From Iris pallida (taxonomy: Eukaryota; Streptophyta; Magnoliopsida; Asparagales; Iridaceae), in contig JANAVB010010791.1 of assembly GCA_029216955.1 (NCBI GenBank), forward strand, positions 3,933,934 to 3,997,933: 64,000 nucleotides of DNA, written 5' to 3'. Numbering within the stretch: the first letter of the stretch is position 1; each line of letters begins with the position of its first letter. The notes below the pieces were generated by a model. The model was not told where the DNA came from and did no database searches. It saw only the letters and a list, made by a program, of their open reading frames with translations. Positions 9,927 through 20,096 of the stretch are shown here, in pieces. Made by a program: the position numbers and the translations under genes.

Positions 9927-12900
9927 ATATAGCCATAATGACAGAAGAAAACGGGAAGGATTATGGCAAGAGATCATTCATATCAGGCTATCCGCGTTAT
10001 AGGTGGCATACAACTCTAGCTTCCCCTGCTTATGGTTGGAGATTACAATGCTATTCCATATAACCATGAGAAAATTGGAGGACGTCGAGTTCGTGACTCC
10101 ATTCTCGAAGATTTCCAATGATGTCTCCTACAGTATGGACTCAAATGCTAAGTGAGAACATGTCACATTTGGACATGGAATAACAAAGCTACCTAAAACC
10201 GAATTGCATGCCAACTGGTTTGAGCACTTGGAAATACTAGATTGTTCGAGAAGCTACATCGGTTGTTGAGGGCTAGCACCATCAACTAGCGATCACTCGC
10301 CGATACTGATTCGAATTACGGAGCCAACCACCTATTGAGCTAGACCATTACGATTCAACAATGCTTGGACAAGTATATAGGGATATAGAGAGGCGGTAAC
10401 GGATGGACTACAGATTGAAGTGAAGGGCAACGCCTAATTCCGTCTTGTTCCGAGACTGAAAGCAGTAAAGTGCTTATCAAAGCCTGGAATCTCGCCAGGC
10501 CTAAAATCGAGCTTACCAGCGAGTACAGGAAGTCAACAACGTTCAAGTGAGTCTGCAGACAGACATCCAGAATCAGGAACTTATAAAAAAGGACAAGGAA
10601 TTACTAGATATGGTATGCAAACTTTCACTGCAGGAAGAATACAATTGGCACGACGCACAAAATGCACATGGTTGAAGGATAGACGATAGGTGTACCAAGT
10701 TTTTTTATGACTGACTTTGGACTTGACAACACATGAATAACATTAACAAGCTCATAGATGGAACCAGTCAATAAATTACTTCCCCAAAGGACCTCAATTT
10801 CTACAAGCAACTGTACAACCAAGATGATTATATACAAGAGTTCCCTGAACTCATTTGCAAGTGGATTGTAACACACAAGGAAACAAGTTGCTATTGGCCC
10901 CTATCACAACTGCAGAGGTGGAGGAAGTGGTTAAAAACGCTGATCCCAATAGGGCGCCATGACCCAATGGTTTTAACAACAAATTCAACAAAACACATTG
11001 GGAGGAATTTAAGGAGTCTAACCTTGCAATTATTCAGGATTTCTTCAGAAATGGACGTCTGCTGCGTGAGATGAATCATACTTTTCTCGCCCTCATCTCG
11101 AAGGAGCAACATCAATGACCGATTTTTGACCCATTTCTTGTTGCAATTTTCTATATAAAATGATCACCCATATAATATGTCGACGATTGAAACGAATCAT
11201 GCAGGGGCTAATCTCTCACAACCAAGCATCAAAGGGAGATTGATTGCCGTGAACAATTTACTAGCTCATGAAATGGTCCGGAACTTTAATAAAGTTGGGA
11301 GCATCAAGGCGTGCATTAAGTTGGATCTCCGAAAAGCGTATCATATTGTGAACTAGAAGTTCGCGTGTCAGATTATGATTGCAATGAGATTTGATACAAA
11401 GTGGGTAGACATGATTCATGAATGCATCATGACTCCTACCCTCTCTATTCTTATTAAGGGGTAGCCATACAGATTCTTCTCCAGCAACCGGGTCTGCAAC
11501 ATGGGGATATGTTATCCCCTTATTTACAATGGTCATAGAATATTTTACCTGCTTGATGGATGTCGCGGTTCTTAGAAACTGAATAATCCCCTCTATAAGA
11601 AAGTTTCTCCAGTAGTGTCCCATCTCATATATGCCGATGATCTACTAGTATTCCTGATCCCTTCCGACAAGGGCCTTAACAGCTACCACAAATATAATGG
11701 AGGAGTTTGACCAACTCTCGAGGCTCTAACTCAACCGAAACAAAAGCAAAGTTTATCTCAACTCATGCTATCAAAACTAGGAAGAGTTGAAAGAGAATTC
11801 AGATCGAGAAGGGGTGCTTACCGGTAAAATATCTTGGTCTGCCTCTTTCGATTAACTATGCTAAGACCACATGAGTGCTAGAGTATGGTAGAATATGTTT
11901 AAAGAATTCAAGGGTTGGCAACCGCAGAATTTGTCATTCGATAGACGGATTGAACTAGTCCGCTCGGTATCTCCACCATAACGTTGTTCTGACTTCAACC
12001 TATCATGCTGCCGACGACGACTATTCGAGAAGAGGAAAAACTGTGCACTGATTTTGTATGGGGCGTTGGAATACATGCTATTGTTTGGGTTGTTCTTTGC
12101 CGCCCTAAGTTTGAAGGGAGTGTCGGTCTTAGATCCCTGTTCATCCTTCTAGATATTGCTGGTCTAAAATTGACATGGAATTTTATAGAGGGTCGATCCT
12201 TATGGGCTACATGGACTCGTAATACATTCCTGGATGGCATGAATTTATGGGTTCACCATGCTAATAATAATTACTCGGTGATATTCAAGACACTTCTCCA
12301 GTATAGAGAGAAGATTAAGAGGGTCCTTACTCATGAAATCGACAATGGAGATGCTACAAATCTTTGGTTTGATCCTTGCTTATTCCACCAGAGTATAGTT
12401 AACCGGATAGGGTGGCAGATAACTTTTAGGCAGAAGTGAGCAGGTCAGCTGCTTAATCCGGCAAGGGGCTTGGACGGACACCCGGCAGAGTAGTGGTACG
12501 GATACATGGGTATGGGACGACACTAGCTCAAGCAAATTCGAGTTTAGGAGAGCCTATGAACAATTCTTCCCACTTCATCAGTAGATTATTCATGTTGACT
12601 TTATATGGATGAAGGGAATCATGAGCAAATGCATCTCAGCATGTATAAAGCTTTGAGAAGGTGACTTTTAACACTGGATATACTTGTCAGGTTAGGGATA
12701 CGGGTTCAAGGACAAGGGCGTATGTTGTGCCAACAAGACATTGAATCATTTAACCATTTATTCTTTTTGTGTCCATTTACCTGGGGTATTTGGATGATAC
12801 AAAGCAATAAGCTGGATACAGTTACCAGCACAACTTGTGATCTTACTGCTCTAATTGAATTCATATCAAATCTTCGAGGAAGAGGGGCCCGTGGTTCAAG

Positions 12901-13077
12901 CTGGCACGAATTCGGCTTTCGGCGACTGTGTGGCATCTCTGGAAAGGAAGGAATCAGCACATTTATGAGGGGCTCAGTACTTCCCAAGTGGGAATCTTGC
13001 ATAACGGAGAATCCGATGTAGCAGTGATGAGTCCAATTAGAGGGGTTGTTTAGCCTATGAAGAAGAGATGTAATCTG

Positions 13078-13082
<5 letters not shown>

Positions 13083-13122
<40 letters not shown>
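13083..13122. repeat. (TA)n tract 3' of LINE copy 1
   Basis: About 40 bp of TA dinucleotides directly after the last LINE-like sequence (GAAGAGATGTAATCTGTAT). There is no poly(A). Confidence 0.9.
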
Positions 13123-13126
<4 letters not shown>

Positions 13127-13518
13127 GTAAACTGCCTATAAGTCGTTTTTGCCAGAAAATTCAGTAGGGCCTTAAAGCCCCACTCCTTTCTTTTTTCCTT
13201 TGTTGTTGTTGTTTTCTTTTTTTGATTACAACTCACACACATCTACACGTCCTTTCGGTTGGGGGGTTCGAACACTGCTGGCTCTGCCCGGTGTCCGAGC
13301 TGCTTTCCACATCAACTACAAGGGCTTGACCTTTGTTGTCGTCGTTCTGCAGGAAATACTACATATCAGCATATACTAATTAAATGGCTTGACTGGGTAT
13401 AATCTTGCATATGTTGGGAAAAAACCCACAGTACATTTTCTTATTATTCTCATTTACACTTTCTTCTAAGTATGGTTCTACATGAGCCCTTTTTAGCACC
13501 ATGCTGTTGGGCTTGCAG
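13123..13518. other. Remainder of SKIP5 intron 1, with a 3'-UTR-like fragment
   Basis: No exon is seen. A stretch at about 13165-13225 (GGGCCTTAAAGCCCC followed by T-rich sequence) resembles the tail of a plant LINE and may be an older fragment. The intron ends with a good acceptor, GGGCTTGCAG, at 13509-13518. Confidence 0.5.
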
Positions 13519-14427
13519 ATCGGTATAACACGGCCCTCGTTTGCCACAGATGGTGTTACTTGACATGCCACCCTCGTCTATGGCTGCGCGTTGAGAAACC
13601 CACAAAAAGTTTGACAGAACCAGGAGTCTACCCAAGCCTCGAGGCTGCAATTTCTGCTGCAAGGTTAGCTGAATTTCCTATATTTGAATGTGGCAGAGAG
13701 ATGAAAAAGGATAGACATGTAATAGTGTTGTTTCCATGGAAGGCCTGGTGACACCATTCTGATAGCTGGTGGAGGGAATCATTCTGCCTCAAATATTCAA
13801 ATAAAAAAGCCTCTCTGCCTTGTAAGTATTTTGTTAATATTTTCCTTATAAAATAATGCCTTCAAAAATTCACCTGATGCTTGGGGCTGCAATTTGTGTT
13901 TCTTGTGAATGTACTTTTTATCTAGTTGCAGTTTTGATGCTGGCATCGGTTTGCTACTTAACTCCGTCATATTATGTATTACTGGAGACCTGGGTCACCC
14001 GAAATAAAGTAGCAACTTGCATCCCTCAGTGAGCTTTTCCCGTTGTGGAAGGTTCGTTAGCCTCTAGGGAGGCGAGTACGGGGGTGCTATGCTATTCCTT
14101 CCATTCCTATACCGAACTGCAGAATCTTATCCAGCCATCAATTTCGAACTTCACCAATCTGTATCTTTTAACCCCCCATCTAAAGCTTGATAACTGAACA
14201 TTCTGCCGCGTTTGTACAGAGTTCAGGTTGTGCCGTTGCGTAATCTATTCTTTCAGTTTGAAATGAGAGTCTAGAACCAAGCAAATCTTTTTTTTTTTTT
14301 TTTTTAATGTTTTATAATGTTTATTTGAACATGTTATTGAATCCACAAAATTTAGTCTTTTTTATTGAGGTCCATGGTAGACAGAAACTCAATTATTGAT
14401 CTGATTTTGTTGATTCTTTTGGATGAA

Positions 14428-14507
<80 letters not shown>

Positions 14508-17500
14508 CAACACAAAAAGAATGTCTGGAGCGGGCGATCCTCGCGTACGAGACCTAGGGCATCCTCGCGGGCTGCCTCCACGGCCGCCGGACCCCTTGGC
14601 CGGCGGCGGGCGGGCCTCGGCCTCGATGGGCGGCCCCCCTCCCGGCGTTGGGGGGGGGACGGGATCCAGATCTGGGGGGTCGGGCGGACCCCCCCATGCG
14701 AGCGGGCGCGGTCGCTCCCCCCAAGGCGGCAGGGGGGGGGCGGGAGCACAGGAGGGGGGTCGGGGGGACCCCCCTGTGGTGGTGACGGCCCTCCCAGGAG
14801 GCCGGGGGAGGGGTCGGGCTCTACGGGGAGGGGGTTGGGTGTCCACTACTCTGAGTCTCCCCTGGATCCGAACTTTAAATTTGGAGCAGGGTCCGAATCT
14901 CTGGGGAGTCAAACGGAGGGAGGTGGATGGACGACGGTTACGCGCCGTCGATTGGCGAAGAACGGGAGGAAGACGGGAGGCGGACATGGTCAGGTTAGGG
15001 AGCGGCATCCCGATAATCGTCAGAACGGGACAGGGTCTCGGCCTAGCCGGGGTCCGGGGGTGTCTGCTGGGCGATCGGTGGTTTGGCGGCCCAAGGCGAC
15101 CGCGGCGGCCAAGGGGAAGAGTAAGGTAGTGGATCTAGATGTTCAGGGACCTGGGACTTCTCGCTCGACGATTGCCCAGAGGCCTATTGGGACGTCCCCA
15201 CGGCCTGCTGGACGGTCCTGGGCTGAGATATGCAAATCGGTGGGGCTGAAATCCCCCACATCGATGGAGTACGTCCCGCCGCTCAAGGTAGGGAGGGGTT
15301 TCCGGGCTGTGTTTCCTGCGGAGGAGATCCAGCAGGTGACAGCTTACTGGGAGAATACCCTCGTCCTGTATGTCTTAGGCAACAAGCCTTTCTACGGGCA
15401 GATCCGGGGCTATGCAGCGCGTGTCTGGAAGCCTAAGGGGAGTATGGAGTTCTATGCTCGTGAGAACGGTTTCTATTATGTGAAGTTCGGGCTGGCGGAG
15501 GATGTCGCTAGGATCCTCCAAGGCGGTCCCTGGACGTTCGACGACAGACTGATCATTCTCAAGGAGTGGACTCCGGAGTTGCGATGCGAGAGGAAAGTTC
15601 TGAATGCCATTCCAGTATGGATTCGATTCCCCGAGTTCCCGGTTGGATTTTGGAGCATTCCCTTGTTGATGCGACTTGCAAGTTTGGTGGGCACCCCAAT
15701 CAAAGCAGATGAAACTACCACCTTTCGGACGCGGTTGATGTACGCGAGAATTTTTGTGGAGATTCGGGCAGGGGGGAGCTCCCGAAGATGGTGGAGTATG
15801 AGCTCCCTTCTGGGGAGGTGCTTACCCAGAAGGTGGAGTACGAATGGGTTCCACCTACCTGTTCTCGCTGTTCCTGTTTCGGGCATCTGGCCAGTGCTTG
15901 CTTAGAGGATGGCCCTCCGGTGGAGCCTTGTATTCCTCCTCGTGAGGTCCCCGAAGCTCCCTGTGATATGGATTTTAGAGATGATAGCGGAGTGGAGGTG
16001 GTGGAGGGGGAGGTTACTGATCAGGTGAGTGATGGCGGTTTGAGCCTCGTTGTATCTACTCAGCCTGCTTCAACGGGTGGGGTGGTGTCCACTGGCCAGG
16101 GGCTGAGTAGTATAGTTACCAGAAGCATGGTTGCGACGGAGACTGAGGCACGAGGGGAGGGCGGTTCGTCTGGAGGGCAGGTTTACTGTAGGAAGAGACG
16201 TGTTGTCGGCCTGCTGCGTGATGGCCCCTCCATGGTGGAGGGTCGTACCACAGACAGAGAGGAGGCGATGTGTGTTGACAATCATGTCTGGGCGTTGGTG
16301 CTATCTCAGGGTGTTTCCCAACAGATGGTTCCGACTGGTATGGATGAGGATCCTTTAGCGACGGATGCGGCACCTTTCCCAGGTGTCGGTCCGGGTGTTT
16401 CTCAGGAGGCCCCCACCTCTAATTAATTAATGGCCATTATCGCCTGGAATGTGAGGGGGGCGTGTTCGCTAGGGAGGTGGAGAGAGATTTGTGGGGTGCT
16501 CCACAGAGAGAGATGTGACATTTCTGTTATTTTAGAGTCCAAGATCAAAGGGGAAAATACTCTTACTCGTCGGACCCCTGCTCATTGGGCCCAATTGCAC
16601 AACCTGGCTCTTTGTGACATGGCTAGGATTTGGGTTCGCTGGAACCTGAAGAGTTGGGATGGTGACTTGCTCCTGCTGACGGAGCAGCTGATTGCGATCT
16701 CCTTCGTGAACAAGGGTGGCTTCCGGTTCTTGCTGGGGGCTGTCTACGGCCACAATGACAGAAGGAGACGGGAGTCCCTTTGGAGCGACATCTCCCGTAT
16801 TTCATCTGTTGCTGACTCGTCGTGCCTTCCTCTTCTCTTCTCTTGATAGGGGACTTCAATGCCCTTCTGCACCAAGGGGAAAAGCTGGGTGGCCGTCCGG
16901 TCCCAGATTCTATCCTCTATGATTTTCAGAGATGCCTTCTGCTTGCGGGGCTTCGGGGGCTGTCTCGTCAGGCTGCATTTGGACTTGGCACAACAAAGCA
17001 ACTCATAATAGGGTTGCTTGTCAGCTTGATCGAGCCCTGGGTAATGGGTAGTGGTTCCGTCACTTCCCCACCACTCCGGCTGAGGGGCTAGCAGCTGGGA
17101 CGAGCGATCATTCCCCCATCAGGGTTGGCTTCTTTGCTCGGTCTCTTGGGAAGTCCCGTCCGTTCAGGTACAACAACAGTTGGTATCTCTCGGAGGGCTA
17201 CCTAGAGGCGGTCGCTGAGGGGCTCACTAGTGGTCAGGAGGGGACGGCTCAATTCCGTTTGGTTCGGCGTCTCAAGGCCACGAAGAGAGCTCTTAGGAGT
17301 TGGGTGAAGGGGCTGCCCAAGTCCACCTTAGAAGACAAGGAGGTGGAGTTGCGGACCTTACAGCAGGATATGCAGGCTGACATGCTGAATGGGGACCTGG
17401 CGGCCAGAGAGAAGGAGCTGATCGGAGAAGTCAACATCCTGAGGTTGCAGAAGGAGATTAGCTCGGCCCAGCGAGCCAAATGCTCTTGGCTGAAGGACGG

Positions 17501-20038
17501 CGACCGGTGCTCCAAGTTCTTCTATGATGTTATCCGCGCAAGACAGAATAGGAATCACATCTCCCAACTACTTGATGCAGATGTCACTTTGGTGGGGACG
17601 CCGGCTGAGATCCAGGGCGAGACTGTCAGGTACTACTCTGAGTTATATTTCCAGACTGACTACCTATCCGTGTTCCCAGAGGTTGTGACGAAGAGATTGG
17701 TGACTCTATTTGGGAATAGCCTTCTGCTTGCGCCTGTTACATTGGAGGAGGTGGAGTCTATTGTCAAGGGGGCGGACCCCAACAAGGCTCCTGGTCCGGA
17801 TGGCTTCAGCAGTGGTTTCTTCAAACGCCATTGGGACGTGCTAAAGCATCAGGTAGTGGAGGTGGTTCAGGAATTCTTCACTAAAGGGAAGCTCTTGAAG
17901 GAACTGAATCACACTTTCCTGACCTTGGTGCCGAAGGAGGGAGCGACTGCACTGGCGGATTTTAGTCCTATTGCGTGTTGTAATTATCTTTACAAGATAA
18001 TTACGCGCCTTATGTGCCGGCGGATGGAGGGGATAATGCAGGACTTGGTATCTCCGAATCAGGCTGCATTTATCAAGGGGAGGTCGATCGCCGAGCACAG
18101 CCTCCTGGCTCATGAGATGGTGAGGGGATTCAGCAAACCCGGAGGGAAGAAGGCTTGTGTTAAACTGGATTTGAGGAAGGCGTATGACATGGTCAATCGG
18201 GACTTCCTCTGCCATCTGATGTCCGTCATGGGATTCGCGGAGCACTGGGTCGCGTTGATTCGGGAGTGCATTACGTCTCCTACTTTTTCTGTTCTCATCC
18301 AGGGTGTTCCTTATGGGTACTTCCAGAGCAACCGTGGGCTTAGGCAAGGTGACCCACTGTCTCCTTACCTGTTCACGCTTGTTATGGAATACTTTACTTG
18401 CTTGATGGATCTGACAGTGCACCGTGGACGGTTGGTTCCTCTGTTTCGGAGGATGGATCCCCCAGTTACTCGTCTTATATATGCGGATGATCTGCTTGTT
18501 TTCATCCAGCCTTCGACGGAGGGGTTGCTGACGCTTGCTGCTATTATGGAAGATTTGAAGTCCGTTTCGGGTCTCCAGATGAACATGGATAAGAGTAGGG
18601 TCTACTTCAGCTCCCTGTGTACCCGGAAGGAGGAGCGGGCTGATCTGTTGGGTATCGCGAGGAGTGATCTTTCGGTGCGCTACTTAGGAGTGCCTCTCAC
18701 CGTCAACTATGCGCGGGACCAGGATTGTCATAGTCTGGTAGAGTATGTCCAGAGGAGGGTAGAAGGGTGGCAAGCAGCAGGTCTGTCGTTTGGCGGTCGC
18801 ATTGAGCTGGTCAGATCGGTGATCTCGGTTGTGGCCCATTTTTGGCTGCAGTCCATCCTCCTACCTGTGGCCAATATCCGACGGGTGGAGCGGCTATGTG
18901 CCGATTTCATTTGGAGGGGAGGTCTGCATGCGATTTCCTGGGACCAGCTCTGTCGTCCCAGGAAGGAGGGAGGAGTGGGGCTCAGACCGTTGCTAGAGGT
19001 TAGAGAGGCTTCTGCGCTTAAGCTGGCCTGGAGATTCATCAGGAGGGGTTCTCTCTGGGCGGACTGGATGCACAGCAGATACGTGAAGCAAGACAGCTTT
19101 TGGACGTGTCCTACTGACAACAACCAGTCAGTCACGTTCAAGACTGTCTTGAGACACAGGGGGGTGCTCAAGTTTGCCATTCGGAGGGTCATAAAGGACG
19201 GGTCGGGTACGGACCTCTGGCGGGATCCTTGGATTGATAGGCGTTCGTTGTTGGACATCAGAGGAGCCCCGACCCATCAGGAGGATAGGCGTGGCCTGTC
19301 GTGCAGTCGCATCATTCGCAACGGTGAGTGGAGGCCGGACTCTTATCGGTTCACTGAGGAGCTGGGTGGGAGCATTTTGTCTACTGTCATTGATCCGTCT
19401 TTGCCTGCGGATCGGTGGATTTGGGAGCCGGGTGGAGCTTCTACAGGGACTGGAAAATTCCAATTCCGTAGCTGCTACAACCTTGTCCGGCGAGCTTTTC
19501 CGCTGAGTCCTGATTACGAGTTCATTTGGTTCAAGGGTCTGGCCAGGAAAATGCAGTTGTGTGTATACAAGCTTCTTCTGGGCCGCCTCTTGACGAGAGA
19601 TCGCCTGAGTTCGTTTGGTGTGCCGGTTCTGGATCCCAAATGTGTGCTTTGCGGTTTGGAGCCTGAATCTATAAAGCATATCTTCTTCGAGTGCACTCTG
19701 GCATGGCAGATCTGGGCGGAGCAGAGTCGTGTGTTGGGTGTGTGCGCCTCCGGGAAAAGTGTTGGGGACATCATCACGGTGATTCGAGATAGCAGGGGTC
19801 GAGGGCAGGACTGGTTCCGTACAGCCAGAGTTCGTCTGGCTGCTGCGGTTTGGCATGTATGGCGGGAGCGAAACCGTCGGATCTTTGAGGAGCTGGTCAC
19901 CCCTCCAGTTGGTATTCTCCATAACATTGAGTTTGATGTAAATGCTATGGAGAATTGAGGAGTGATGAGTGGGAGTCCCACTCTGGTTGTATGTTGTATG
20001 ATTATGGCTTTTCTTTTGGAATAAAATTCACCTTTTTC

Positions 20039-20096
<58 letters not shown>

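Larger units (their letters stand above)
6105..13025 (+). pseudogene. LINE copy 1 ORF2 relic (endonuclease-reverse transcriptase)
   Basis: Remnant of the APE-type endonuclease and reverse-transcriptase protein. It begins at about 6104 (MSILSWNTR, matching the start of ORF2 in copy 2). The endonuclease part is cut by the copia insertion at 6350/9927, between GMVY and the HNDR motif. Reverse-transcriptase motifs follow in shifting frames: NADPNRAP-stop-PNGF (about 10950), LDLRKAY (about 11320) and YADDLLVF (about 11627-11650). A C-terminal zf-RVT-like part runs to about 13000. Stops and frameshifts are frequent. Confidence 0.8.
4430..13081 (+). mobile_element. LINE copy 1 (L1-type), decayed and split by a copia element
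   Basis: A plus-strand non-LTR retrotransposon whose ORF1 and ORF2 remnants follow, in order, those of the better copy at 14.5-20.0 kb. Without the nested copia element (6351-9926) it is about 5.07 kb, close to the 5.5 kb of the other copy, so it was near full length. Frameshifts and stops run throughout. It starts at a TA tract and ends at another (from about 13081). TA sequence thus takes the place of an ordinary poly(A) tail and visible target duplication. Confidence 0.85.
14505..20094 (+). mobile_element. LINE copy 2 (L1-type), near full length, in SKIP5 intron 3
   Basis: A 5.5-kb non-LTR retrotransposon in the same orientation as the host gene. It has a GC-rich 5' region, ORF1 (about 14521-16426), ORF2 beginning three bases after the ORF1 stop (ATG at 16430) and ending at 19958, and a short 3' UTR with AATAAAATTCACC at 20020-20033. 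It ends in a TA tract (20042-20094) instead of poly(A), and its 5' end also abuts TA tracts, so any target duplication is hidden in TA sequence. A few frameshifts break ORF1 and the endonuclease part of ORF2. The reverse-transcriptase part is open. Confidence 0.92.

Noticed and set aside
13560..13751. 63-residue frame as a separate small gene
   Set aside because: It is SKIP5 exon 2 read through the 79-bp intron 2. Splicing restores the family sequence.
14352..15008. 218-residue minus-strand Pro/Arg-rich frame
   Set aside because: Antisense shadow of the GC-rich LINE ORF1 start plus a TA tract.
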